Source: Tubulanus polymorphus
Taxonomy: Eukaryota > Nemertea > Palaeonemertea > Tubulaniformes > Tubulanidae
Length of the DNA stretch: 64,000 nucleotides
Assembly: GCF_964204645.1 (NCBI RefSeq)
Contig: NC_134030.1
Location: 5,888,278-5,952,277 of the forward strand
Direction of reading: 5' to 3'
The notes beneath the pieces are model-generated. The model was not told where the DNA came from. It ran no database searches and saw nothing but the letters and a program-made list of their open reading frames with translations. Numbering within the stretch: position 1 is the first letter of the stretch; each line of letters opens with the position of its first letter. The position numbers were made by a program, and so were the translations under genes. Positions 1 through 11,900 of this stretch are shown here, piece after piece.

Positions 1-94
1 GCATATATGTTAGCATTAATTATATTATCATGTACCATGGCTTAATTAGCCCTTGTAGAAATTAGGAGAGTTTGAGTTTTTTTTTTTTTTTCAG

Positions 95-566
95 TCAACT
101 GTGAATGGTGGTTGTATTGTTTTGGTCGGTATGGGACCCGATAAAGTGACTATACCTCTGCTTTATGCAGCCTGTCATGAGATCGATATCAAAGGAACTT
201 TCCGTTATTCAAACACGTAAGTCATCATTGACCATTGAAAAAATGTATTGTGTTAGTTCAAACTATTTTTTATTTCAAGCAATTAAGGTAATTCAATTTG
301 ATAGTTAAGTATTATATCGATGAGGGGCTTAATTAGCCCTTGCGTCAAATTGAAATGGTGTTGAATAACCAGTACTAATAAAAGGGTTTCTTTGCTTTTT
401 TCAAAGTTGGCCAACAGCTATCAGAATGATATCATCAGGATCTGTTAATGTCAAACCTCTCGTTACACATCGCTTCCCGATTGAAGATGCACTCGTTGCA
501 TTTGAGACAGCGAGATCAGGGGCAGGCGGCGCTATTAAAGTCATTATTGACTGTTTTAAGAATTAA
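95..566 (+). CDS. SORD: Sorbitol dehydrogenase, C-terminal part (last two exons; 5' end outside window)
   Basis: NAD-dependent zinc polyol dehydrogenase that oxidises sorbitol to fructose in the cytosol. Only the last two exons are present: 95-216 and 407-566, joined across a GT-AG intron (gtaagt donor at 217, acceptor ending at 406). The translation carries the conserved block GCIVLVGMG, then DIKGTFRYSNTWP across the junction, then NVKPLVTHRFP and a stop at 564-566. These match the C-terminal part of the catalytic domain and the final helices of animal SORD in order and spacing. Exon 95 opens in phase with an upstream exon beyond the window edge, so the zinc site and most of the Rossmann fold are not visible. 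A poly(A) signal AATAAA lies at 664-669, about 100 nt after the stop. The family assignment is firm; paralogue identity is unknown. Confidence 0.9.
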
Positions 567-663
567 AACATTATTTCAACATGTACATTCCTCAACGTAT
601 ACCAAACGTAATTCAAAAAATTGTATCGTGTCTAGCTGTTTGAAGCATAATTAAGTAAGGAAC

Positions 664-669
664 AATAAA
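664..669 (+). terminator. Candidate poly(A) signal of the sorbitol dehydrogenase gene
   Basis: An AATAAA hexamer lies about 100 nt downstream of the SORD stop codon, at a usual 3'UTR distance. The cleavage site itself cannot be seen. Confidence 0.5.
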
Positions 670-2099
670 AATGATGATGATATTTTAAAAATTCATAGAT
701 ATGAATCAAAATCATAATATTCCGATCTTTGAGATACAGCAGAAAGCAGGTTTTGAATTAACAGTTTTATGAATTATTGTGAATAGTTTATTTATGTAAA
801 TATGATTCAAAAAATTGGTTTAACTCTGTATGAAAATTAGATGTGTCTTGCATTCCAGTTTTGCAAAAAAAAGAAATCAAAAGAAATACATTTCTTGCTA
901 CTACATGTAAAAAATCTAATGTACTTTTGGCGGGTTAAGGACCAAATACTTTTTACATAAAATACACATATCTTATCATCGTTTGCCGCAAGACCTTTGA
1001 TAAAGTGATCAAATTTTATTTCGGGGAATATTTTCTTGACACTCTAAAACAAGATGATATGAATGTAATCATATGGTGCTAGTTTATTTTCCGATGGGGT
1101 TTCTAATGTTGCTCGAATATTTATATTTATTTAGAAATAGATGCATGGTTTAAAACAAATTAAGGTTTCTTATTTGAGAGCCCTTTGTGGGATTAGTTAT
1201 CGGTAAATTTTTTTCGCGTGGATCAGGATCACAATCGACGGCGAAGAGTTTTTACGTGACTTCTTTATTTGAAATCGTCATCTGTGTGTGCACTCAGCAG
1301 GCGACCAGTCGGCTACGGAAAGCTGGGGTCCAAAATAACTACCTATAAAATACTTTTTACTTATAGGTTAAAAAGATATCAAATCGAATCTTTGAGCTCC
1401 GCAGTCGTGACAAGACCCTGTCATCGAAAATAGTAGCCCCATAAAGCCGATATCTAGCAGCGGGAACATCGCTCCCTGAGAACTACACCGATACGTGCTG
1501 CCCCTATGTATAACATTGGCGGTAGATATGCGAACTAATTCATTACTCGCATGCCACAGGAAGATAAACTAGCCGTGGCATGTTTGTTTTTGGGGTCACC
1601 TATTCGGTCGGTAAATAGCACGGTTTTCAATGTAAATGTGGACCCGGAAGTAAACCAGAAGCTCTGTCAAGAAAAAAATATTTTTCATATTTTTGGAGCA
1701 ATTAAACCTAGCTTTACGCCTCCCTCATACTTCTTTTTCTGAAGTCTTCTCAAGATAATGACGGCGATAGAGCAGCAGATTGAATGAAATTACCTGAAAT
1801 AGGCTATCCTAATCGAAATGAATCGATTTTTCCGTCCTTGAAATTAAGAATCCCTATTTGACAAGCGAATTCTCATTTCACGTAGAAGCATCGGCTTATT
1901 CGGCGATTTGATTGATAAGAATTAGTGACCTGTGATCAAACCATTTATCATTCACGATAATGATCTAGAAAAACCAAATGAATAATTATGGTCGTTTTTC
2001 ATCGGACCTCGTTTTGGGAAGCTGTGCCTGTATGTAGTTAATAGTGACATCTTTGTTGACTAGAAATCTCTAATCTTGAACGCTTTTACAAAGTTAAAG
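670..2099. other. Intergenic DNA between SORD and the phosphatase-like gene
   Basis: About 1.4 kb of AT-rich sequence. It presumably holds the rest of the SORD 3' flank and the promoter and 5'UTR of the next gene. Short open frames (for example 1551-1742) have no splice-site support or family resemblance. I see no repeat, RNA gene or clear core promoter motif. Confidence 0.5.
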
Positions 2100-5000
2100 A
2101 TGGTTTATCACGTTGATATTGTTGTTGGAGTGTCTATGATTTTAATTTCATTAATGCATCGAACGTCTTCATTCCAAATGCAGCCGGCGTCCGCTGACGG
2201 TTTCATATCACCAGGTAGCTTATATTTTCTTTGTTTCACTTAGGCCTATATTCGGTGTCGGGTCAAAACGTCCTCATGTCAAAACGTCCTCGCCTACCCG
2301 GTCAAAATGTCCTCGCTTTTGTCGGTCAAAACGTCCTCACTTTCGTCAGTCAAAACGTCCTCACTCACGCCAGAATAACTTTATCATACAATAAATTCCG
2401 TCAATGCATATAGTTATTAATACTGTTAAATCTGAGTTATAAGCCAAATATATGACCTTTAATGTATATTGGCATATGAGGCAGTCGATCAATATTTACA
2501 AAAACAGAAAATAAAAGTATTTAAAACATAAGACAAACGTTATTTACAACATACTAATTACATACTATTGGAGGAGGGGTCTAAATACATCTAAATAAAG
2601 TTCAGATTTTTTAAAACATCAAGGTTCCTAAAGGTGACTTTCGTGAGGTGCTGCCCTCTCCCCACTGCTGTTGATTGAGCTGCTGAGTGTGGAGAGGATA
2701 TAGGCCCCTAATACAGTCAAGGACGTTTTGACCATGGACGGTTTGACATGAGGACGTTTTGACCGTAATTCCTATATTCAGTTGGTATTTTGTTATTTAA
2801 AAAAACCTTGTCGAAACTTCATAGCCCCCGCCCCTATGTCCTAAACCTACCCCTCCATTAGCTATCTCCATCTTTCCGTATCATAACCTTACTAAATCTT
2901 AGTCTACGAACTCTAAGCCCAATCAGACAGGTTTTGGCTTTAGATAGCATCAGGTTCACATCCATGCCAAGGGAAGATGTGTATATATTTACCCCTTTGT
3001 AAACTAATGATTCTCATTCACGTGATGAAGCTACTATGTAGTAGCAAAAGCTTGTGCATCTAATAATCTAGTTAACCTATAAAATATTATCCATCTGGTA
3101 TTTATTCTACACCAGGTTGCCACGGCCCCTCTACGAATGAACAAATGATTGTAAAGCTTAGCCAAAACTTTCATTTGCTCAATTATGAATTAGTTGTTAT
3201 CTCTAGAATCCGATGAATTAACTTTCTCTTCATTGTATTCATCGTTTAGGTTTTCATAGATCTTCAGCGCCTGAAGGTCTACACCAGAGTCCTGGATCAG
3301 ATCCGTACACCGAGCGGGTTATAATGTGGACCTGTGCGACTGAAGAATGTCTCTCAAACATGACTGTGAAATCATTCCAACATTGGTGGACTGTGCAACC
3401 TACAACACGACGACTATCAATGAGCTCGCAATTGAAATGGGTTCAAAGAGTTGCTCTCAAGGTTATTATCATTGAGGCCTATCTATATGCTCATTAGTAC
3501 AGAATTCGACACTAAAAATAAATTGGAGTCCAATTCGTTTCCTCGAGTGAGTAGCTTATTCAACGTTTTGACTAAATCCAAATGGTCTATAGATAATCAG
3601 TATTCCTCATGATGACTTTATTAGTATATACATGTAGTTGAAACGTTGAATGCTTCCAGTATCTCGAGGTAATGTTTTTATATTATCATTCCAACACGAA
3701 CAGTGTTTGATCGATGGTTATGATTTCATTGTTTCAGCTTGTTCTTTAGACCTTCAGGTTTTGAATATTCGGAATTTACTTGTAGGATCTTCTGAAAAGC
3801 GATGAATATCAGTATACTGTAGCGGATCATAGCTTTACGTTCTATACTTGGTCGAATGCTCGGGTAAGCTGCAGGCTGAAAATCAACCATTTTCAATAGG
3901 CCTACATAGTTCATTATTTTACTCTAACAGTATCTATCTCAAAACTCTTCAAGGTGTTTCTACTGATTTCTTGTAGTCATTAGAGTTTCTGCTGTATGGT
4001 AGTATCGAGGACAGTATGGGTGACCAGTCTCCCGCCCATCGACAGCTCATGTATGAATTATCAATGGGAAAGTATGCAGCCGTAATCAATCTGGGCAGTT
4101 TAACGTGTCAAAAACAGGTTTGTGCATTCGATTTGGACATTATTTCTTACAGGCTTTAGACTCCACCTAACTGGGTATAGGGCTCAGGACTCCTCATAGA
4201 TACATGAATCTGCAATAGGGAGGTTTGAATTGGAAGGAGTCATTAACTTTCTTATGGATCTCCAGCATTGTATTTTACACGTATTATTTCTGACGTTAGT
4301 TTATCAACTTTTCAGTCAATTCATCAGTTTCTCAGCAACTTACAGAGTTTAGCTTCACAAGTTCCGTATCTAACTACCCCGGGTAAAGGAGGTACGTAGT
4401 GATATGGTTTTTCATTGTGAAAACCTTGACAATTTTACCCTGTTTGACGATACGAATTCCTATCCATATTCAGAATGAATTACCTTGTTTTCATTGATCT
4501 CTTTTTTTTTCTGTAAATGTTTAGAGTTGGACGACAAGTTTAATCTTTATACACAGTTATTTTCAATGCCAAATGTTGATTGGCCGATGAGACAATTATG
4601 GTACAGTTTCAATGTTCGATATGCGCATATAATTAGGTACTTATGATATTAATATTATATATTGAAGAGCAGAGCATCATTTTTCGATAGGCAGAAATGA
4701 GGTCGATGAATACATCTTCGTTTCTGTGATATTTATTTCAGTTTTTCGACGGAGGTTTATTTCACTAAGAATCTAACGTTAGTTCAAGAACAACTGCGAT
4801 GGCTCGAAGAAGATCTGATCGAGGCGAATTCGCAGAAGAATCGTCAGTTGCGCAAGTACCCGTGGATTATAGCGTTTTCTCATCGTGCGTTGTACTGTTC
4901 CGGCGATCAAGAATGCATTCATTTCTCAATGAGATTCAAAGAGTACGTTTAACAAAAGAGAATAAAAACAGAAAACTTCATGCCCAATACCTGAAAGAAT

Positions 5001-6386
5001 GGTTAAGCGAGTGAAATATTTTAATTTCTTATCATGCAGAACTTGCAGACTATCAATCTGCTATCTGTTCCCACTGGCTCTGACATTTTGCTAGTCACGT
5101 TGCTCGTATGAACCATCCAATTACTAATCACAATTATCATCCAATTACTGATTAATATGTTAGATAATGGGTGAGGTTTTCATTGAACCCCATTTTTATA
5201 GACATTTTCCTCAATATGCATCGGAAATCAGATCATCCAGACCTCGCCGTCAAAAAATCATTCTGAGGACAGCGGGTATAACACGCAACAGACAACACTG
5301 TCCTGCACTAATTCGTATGAACTAATCGATAAACTGTAACGCGATTTCATCGTTAAATGTCTTTTATTGGGTGTGTTTTTTCAGTTTAGAGAATTTGTTT
5401 CACCGGTACGGCGTTGACCTGGTGATAACGACGCAGGATAACTTCTACGAGCGTACGTTCCCGGTGTTTCTCGGTAACGCTATATACGGCTCATACGTTC
5501 ATCCGACCGCTCCGATATACGTGAACACGGCGGCATTCACGTGTAATACTCATCACATCAGAAATATGCCGTACGTTCACAAACCGAAACAAGGTACGGT
5601 AAATAACCATTGATGAAGTACTCCGTTCGTTTTGTACGTTGGAGATCTTGATGAATCTAATTTCATTTCATAGCTCGACGGGGTAGCCACTGTCATGGAA
5701 AACCCGGAAAAATCAGGGAATCAGAAAAATCTAGAAAAAATCAGGGAAATTCTGCCGAAAACCGGGAAAACTGAGGGAATCAGATAAATCTAGAAATAAT
5801 CAGGGAAACCTCAAATTTTACCAAAAACCTGGAAAACTCAGGGAATTTGGATAATGCCATTGACCATGTGTTTCAGTATGTGATTCAATGAAAATTAATG
5901 TATTGTAACATTTTAAACCTAGAAATTTCTCTGATTCACGCAGGGGGGTTTTGTAAATGGGCAGAAAGTGGCCACCCTGTGAAGGATCAATTCTTGAAAT
6001 GTTCTGATAACCGGATGTATAATGTTTCAGCACCCGAGTGGTGTGCGAAGAAGATCTATACGCACATGAAGTCAACGTACGGTCGATTTCGTATTCACAA
6101 CGCAACTCACTTGCGATGGCAAGAGATGAGCGCCGAGGATCACACGAGCATCGACGCGTTCTGGTTGGTGCAGTATTACCACGGACCGTTCAACATTCCA
6201 CGCGGTAACCACCCGGTCATCGTCGGCGTGTTCGTCACGTTCGCCGTCGTTCTGCTCGTGGTCGGGGTCGGGTTCGTCGGACGTAGACGAATACGAGATT
6301 GTCTCGAGAAGAAACGCGCGTTGAAACACGTGTCGTATATATCACTACAGGAACGATCTACAGCTGAGATGACTACTGTTACATAG
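2100..6386 (+). CDS. Membrane-anchored purple acid phosphatase homologue (ACP7-like), predicted catalytically dead
   Basis: Nine exons: 2100-2214, 3268-3461, 3786-3863, 3977-4117, 4316-4391, 4525-4636, 4742-4942, 5385-5593, 5944-6386; 522 residues, all junctions GT-AG and in frame. Order: signal peptide (about 1-25), fibronectin-III-like domain (about 39-130) with VIMWTCA, metallophosphatase-like domain, and a membrane span at 467-488 followed by RRR and a 34-residue tail. Homology is clear from IISFSTEVYF, PWIIAFSHRALYCS and YGVDLVITTQDNFYER, which match ACP7-type phosphatases. Purple acid phosphatases bind two metals through seven residues. Here the GDLG motif reads GSIE (137-140), GDFAY reads GSLTC (169-173), GNHE reads GKGE and AHEHSYER reads TQDNFYER (Q323, N325). 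Only the His in SHRALY (286) remains, so phosphatase activity is unlikely. The C-terminal anchor is also unusual for the family. A binding or scaffold role is inference. Confidence 0.88.
2254..2770. mobile_element. Non-autonomous Mutator-like DNA transposon in intron 1 of the phosphatase-like gene
   Basis: A 517-bp element is flanked by a perfect 9-bp direct repeat CCTATATTC (2245-2253 and 2771-2779). Nine-bp target duplications are typical of Mutator-like elements. The ends are inverted: GTCGGGTCAAAACGTCC at the left against the reverse complement of GGACGTTTTGACCG at the right. Each end is an array: the left has five direct copies of GTCAAAACGTCC (starting near 2262, 2278, 2301, 2325, 2349) and the right has three inverted copies (2721, 2736, 2752). 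There is no transposase frame, so it would move only in trans. Superfamily is inferred from duplication length and terminal structure. Confidence 0.75.
5698..5850. repeat. About 60-bp tandem repeat, roughly 2.5 copies, in the last intron of the phosphatase-like gene
   Basis: The unit runs GAAAACCCGGAAAAATCAGG, then a GAATCAGAAAAATCTAG-type middle, then AATCAGGGAAA. Copies begin near 5698 and 5757, and a third partial copy is near 5822. Copies differ at a few bases. It lies fully inside the intron 5594-5943. Confidence 0.75.
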
Positions 6387-6389
6387 AAA

Positions 6390-7200
6390 TAGAAACATGT
6401 ACGCGTTTGTAGATGAACATGTGCATGTCTACAGGCTGACATGCAGGTTTACGTGTACGTGTCTATAGGTTATCATATGCGTGTCTATGAGTTAACATGT
6501 GCATGTTTGAAGGTGGTCAAAGAAATGTCCATAGGATTACATGTATGTGTCTGCAGGTTTACATGTGCTTGTCTGTAGGTTATTATGTATGGGTAAACAT
6601 GTGCGTGTTTAACCAGGGGCGGAGCCAGGAATTTTGCACGGGGGAGCCAAAAATTTCGAGGCCTAGTTGTATACACTTACTTGGAACATGAACACGAGCG
6701 CTGTACACGCAAAGTCCTTAAGTGGTTTGGGGACTCCCAAGTACCCGGTGAATTTTGAGCTGAGTATCCAGAGTGATTCTAGAACAAAATTACTGGCATG
6801 ATTTGCCACTTTATGTGTAACTTTCTTAGGCCAGGTTGTGAAAATGCTATCTTGGCAAAAAATAGGAGGGCCCGGGCGGCTTTAGGCCCTCTTTGGATAC
6901 GCCCCTGCTTACATGTACATGTCTGCAGGTTAACATGTATGTTAAAACGTTCATGTTTATTACATGTTTACATCACCGGGAATGACTACTGTCCTTTTGA
7001 ATGAAATATATCTATGTCTGTAATTAGTTGTTGCATAGCGAACAAAAATGTTTTAAACATGTTAATGTATTCTCTCATGCTAGAAACATGTACACATGTA
7101 CACTTAGTACATGTTTAAATCAACCTAGATGACTACTATCACTTCGAACAAAAAATATCTCTATGTCTGTATTAGTTTTTGTACATGTCTGTAGGTAAAG
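6390..7200. repeat. Degenerate minisatellite and segmental duplications in the 3' region of the phosphatase-like gene
   Basis: After the stop codon the sequence repeats variants of a roughly 22-35-bp unit containing ACATGTGCATGTCTACAGGTT (6390-6610, 6905-6970, 7080-7190). Two longer segments also match each other: about 6961-7031 and 7107-7180, both with ACATGTTTA, then ATGACTACT, then a TATCTCTATGTCTGTA-type run. The same GATGACTACTGT word covers the last codons of the coding sequence (near 6367-6382), so part of the array appears to derive from the gene's own end. A transposon-like insert interrupts it (6614-6907). Confidence 0.6.
6614..6907. mobile_element. hAT-like MITE remnant with CAGGGGCG termini
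   Basis: The left end reads CAGGGGCGGAGCCAGGAATT and the right end, reverse-complemented, reads CAGGGGCGTATCCAAAG. These make imperfect inverted repeats of about 17 bp around a 294-bp non-coding body. CAGGGGCGGATCCAGG-type ends are a common signature of non-autonomous hAT elements in animal genomes. No clean 8-bp target duplication could be found, so boundaries and superfamily are tentative. Confidence 0.55.
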
Positions 7201-8980
7201 GTGTGTATGTTCAAAAAGAGCACCGAGACTAACGATGTAGAAACCTTCTCCAAAACTTTTGTAGAACTGAAAACAAAAAGCATTTTTCTAGTGATACGTG
7301 TTGTGTGTGTATATGAGGACCTTAAGTATCGATATCGCCTTTTAACCTTCCAGATATATATGTAAATACCGTATAGGTAAACTAGTAGCAAGGTTGTGTT
7401 CTGAAAATGGTTGTGAAGACAGTATCCGGCGGCAGGCTTTGCACTTTGTGATAATCTAAAAATGTCACACATGTAAATACTATAGCTTACAGTATGATGG
7501 AATATATGCTTTTTTACTTCACTAAGGCAGCACTTTCCTCGATGTACAATTTTATACGCCCCCCTGTAATACGTGTTTGTCTGTTACTTACTGAAACCTC
7601 AACCCCACTAAGAAAAAATGTACTGGTAATATTCAATAATGAACTGTCCACGCTCATGTTATATAGAAATCATCGTGATATCAAACCGAGTTTTACTAAC
7701 GAAGTTCAAGTATTTTATCGAGTCGAATAACGATGTATTTACATGTATAGTAGTACTGCGTTCGAATTGTATTTGTTTCTCGAAAAAGGCAGCAATAATA
7801 GTACATAGAAATCCCGGTTTGACGTTTCTCATCATTCCTGATTGCCGTATTAAAACGATATGCATAATTTTGTGATGTCTTTAGACTTAGCTGTTTTAGC
7901 ATTTTTTTATTTTTTCATACACACCAATAGTCAATTCACACGCGGAGCCCATTAAGTCAAATATTCTATTTCGGTTCCCGTATTTCTACGAAATATTCTG
8001 TATAGATTTACAATTACCGATATTGAAATTATCCGTGTATTCAAAGAACAATATTATGGTGAAAATTGCCCGCCCCGACCAAAAAACTTGATTTTCGTAG
8101 CGATTTTGAAACGATGTCTTGATTAAGTATTATATTTGACGTGTGAATGTGCATTTATGATAATTTATGTAGAATCATCTACGTGTGCTTTCATTTTATG
8201 GAAAATAGTCGTCACTTTTTAACGTATAAAAATTCGCATTTGAATCTATGTATATTACATGACGTATTATGTCGCAATATGCGCGCTTCGTTCTGGGGGG
8301 CCGGTTTTAGAAACCAGTTTCAATTTCAACCTAGGATTGACTTCATTTTAACAAATTGGTGCTGAATCAGACTTAGGATTTGGGTTGAATCTACGAGCAA
8401 TCATCTCAACGTCTCGTAGGTTAAATCGAAACTGGGTCCCTTAACGCTCATTTTCGAACGTGTTTTACTTAGCCGGTGCTGATTTAAAGCTAAAAGCTTC
8501 AGTTTGTTGTCGCGTAATCAAAAAAGCTATTCGTTTTTCCAATGATTTATTTTTGTTTTAAGCACGATTCGTTGCGCTCGTGCCACCGCCGCAAATCACC
8601 AGGTACTACATCCTCCCTCGGGATCACTAGACTGATTCATACCATCAGGTTCGAATCCAGACCCTACTTCTCATTCCGTGTTGATGCTTCCTGGTTACTG
8701 AAAGCCTCGCTTGGTCATCACATTGTTCAGGAATCGAGCGAGTGGTTTTGGATGCGCTCTGTAATTTTCACGGGCCTTATCCGTGTGAACGATCGCGACT
8801 CATCCATTTCAATTATCCACTTGCTTTCTGGCGGCTAATACGCGCACTTGCATTTCTTACGAGTCGAATTTTTATTTGTATATCTGTGATGTCGTTTTAA
8901 TTACGTCTTGTAATGAGTTTATGCATTTTGTAAATGGTTGATCTCCGTGAAAATTGTTCGTCGATGTAATTTTAGTCGGA
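7201..8980. other. Intergenic DNA between the convergent phosphatase-like and channel genes
   Basis: No convincing gene. It contains a foldback segment (8297-8440). A GGTTCGAATCC word at 8648-8658 fits an RNA polymerase III B box but has no paired tRNA structure. Poly(A)-like hexamers are present on both strands: AATAAA on plus at 8981, and on minus the complement of TTTATT at 8871. They may end the two converging transcripts. Confidence 0.45.
8297..8440. repeat. Imperfect foldback element (MITE-like)
   Basis: The segment ACCAGTTTCAATTTCAACCTA at 8313-8333 is closely matched by the reverse complement of 8417-8437, with about three differences. The left end begins GGGCCGGTTTTAG and the right end finishes GGGTCCC. 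This resembles the GGCCCGGTTT foldback at 59411 and may be a diverged relative. Confidence 0.45.
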
Positions 8981-8990
8981 AATAAAATGT

Positions 8991-11900
8991 TTATTTCAAA
9001 CAATTATAGTTCGTTCTCACTACAGGATCGCCTCGTACTGAGTGAATCTCCTCTCTGATCATATCGGCGTCAGAAGTCATAACCATCGATGAAACGCTCT
9101 TTGTCCGAGTTGTGACGATACAAGAGAAGTCATCTTCAGGAATTAAGGAAACTATTCTGACTTCACCTTTCGTTATATCTGTTTGGGATTCGTCTGAAGT
9201 CATTTGGTAGACGTGGACATAAGCACCAATCGTGTGAAATCCTCCAACCCCCCACCCCATAATATTGACTGTCTGCATATAAAGTACATTAGAATAGACT
9301 TATGTTTAAGTCATCTCCCTATTTCTGAGCGCATTTGATGATACATGTACATAAGAGTGTGCAATCCTATCAATCTCTTCTTTCACGTCCACATTTGGTT
9401 TTTTTGTATTTTTGCATCCTCGCTTGCCAGGGTTCGGTAGCCTCCACCGAAGCTGGTAAGCGAGGATGTTGTTTATTGTCAGACGTCTTACGGTCGATGT
9501 CGACTACTTGTTTCGAAACGAATTCAGTTGAAAAGACGACCCAAATTTATGTGAGGCACTTTTAACTCAAAGCAACTCGTCTTTGAAAATGAAAATGGTG
9601 ATATATATACATAATATAGAATAAAATCTGAAACGTTATTTTCTTTTCATTTGGTTGTGAGTTAGCCAATAAAAAGAAAGAATTCTCGTATGCGTATGTC
9701 TCTCTCGTGGATGTAAAAGTTTTCCCAGACAGGATTCTAATCCGATTATGATCGCAAAAGTTCATACGATAAAATTATTGTTTTCACGCCACAGTCCTTA
9801 GCTGAACATCTCCTTAAACGGATGAAACGTACTCAGTCGTTACGTAACCTGAAGGGAAAAAGCAAGATCTTTTGCATTTTTGAGTAGAAAGGAATACCTA
9901 GCACAGCTGGGGTATCGGAGGTTAGTCCATAATACCACAACTGTATTAATTGTTTACTTACCGTTACTATCTGTGACTTGAACCAGCAACGAGCGATTCA
10001 TGGGGATCTTGTTTCGATTATAATCGCGACCGTATCGCAGTCGACGTAGCAAGATACCGATCTCATCGAACAAATATTCCAAGAAATGAGCTATAGTCAG
10101 TACACTGGCTCCTACAAACAAACCGAATTGACCACCAATGTCTCCTACAAACGACGAAAAAAATCCATTATCATAAACTTTCTGCCGAAAGAATACCACG
10201 CACGTCCACGGACTATTTAGTCACTAATGACCACTGATAATCCCTGCATCCTAAATATCGCAAAATATTATGATCTCTCTTAGGCTAAATATAATTGATA
10301 CCATTGTTTCACCGTTTGCTGAGCTTAAAAATTCTAAATAACTTTTTTTTAAATCATCATCATCAGGCTAGCCATAACAGACCCGGCAGCTACAGAAATG
10401 AACTGATTACACATTTTATTTTACACGGAGAAACAAGGTATCATTTTTAGCCTAAAATCAATGTATACAAACTTACCGAATAAACTTTCACTCGGATAAA
10501 CCACGAATTGTTCAACAGTTTCGAAATTCAAAGACTCGAAGAATACGTTTAGACCCACAATATTTTTACTACAGAAATAGAAGTTGAAAACAAAGATTTC
10601 AGATATAGTGAACTGTTTTGAATACCTTTGAAAACTTATCTTTATCAATTACCTTAGTACATCGGGTCTCGCTATATTGGGTTTTGATTCCATCATTTTC
10701 TCTATTGTTTCATTTCTAATGCGTAATGAAGATGCCACCATATCAAAATTATCGTACTTACAAGGCGACTTGCATATACAACCGTTTCCCTCCATAATCC
10801 TCTCTGTGAGAAAGAACTAGTGATGCTTCACATTCAGCAGATTCTGAATAAGTATTATTTGAACTGGAGTTTAGACTTGACTTACCTAGCTCAGGCTCTA
10901 CACAAAATTCTATTTTATCCATATCACATATTTTTGCATCACCTTAGAAATGAGACGAAATAACGAAATATATTGAATTTCAAATTAATCCGTGATTTTT
11001 AGCGCTTAACCAGACATTAGGTCACCAAGGAAAAAAGTATATATAGGTTATCAGACGGACAATGATGATATCATAATCCTCATATGATAATAACTAAAAT
11101 GTAAGCATTTGAAATGTAAGTTTTTGCGTTTTTACTATCATTTAAATGTAAGCAGTTGTGTGTAAGTCTGGTTTGATCATATACGGATCATGTATGTACC
11201 TAGTGGTGGTTGATCCATGTGTCGACATTTACATTTGTCTATAATAAGTTGAGTTTGACACTCGATACGGCAGCCAGCGGCGCTGTAGTGTTTGAAATAC
11301 TTCGTATCGGTCATCTCGTCGGTGACACAATCTCCATAGGGCGCGGGAAGACTCGTTATCTGAAAAAATCACTTTTATTAAACGCCTGTCATCTATATAG
11401 TGCAACGTTTTATTTTACATGCTTGATACATATATTCTCATATCGAAAATACGGAAATTTTATCGTTCGACGGCGATATTTGCGCTGTTGAGTCTATAGA
11501 GAATAGTTATTCGTGCAGTGGTCGATGCTCGAGATGTCCAGTAATTACTTACTGCCTCTTATGATGACATGGGAAAAATTCCGAGTGCGGTCGCGTACAT
11601 GGGAGAAGAAAGGGCTTCAGGGTGAAGTACCCAATTTTACAAAGAGGGACATATTTCTAATTTTCTAGCCTTCGTGTTCGAATTCTATTCTTCCTAATTT
11701 CTCACTAATGTCGTCAGCAGATTTCCATGTTTGTCTCTATACGTTACCTCGTTTTTCCGAACGGCGATGAAGTAATTACTCTCAGGTTCGAGCCCGTATC
11801 CCAGTTCTTCCATCAACGGGGGTTCTGTCTGTGAATGCAGCAATATTTTCAGCCCCGCATTCGTCACTCTATCCGTGTGCAGATAATCGTATTCTTCGAT

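Noticed and set aside
6072-6442. Overlapping minus-strand frames opposite the last phosphatase-like exon
   Set aside because: They are shadows of the real coding frame, which ends at 6386 and matches the family.
8648-8658. Perfect B-box word GGTTCGAATCC, a possible tRNA or SINE
   Set aside because: No A box at the right distance and no cloverleaf pairing around it; a single 11-nt word is weak evidence.
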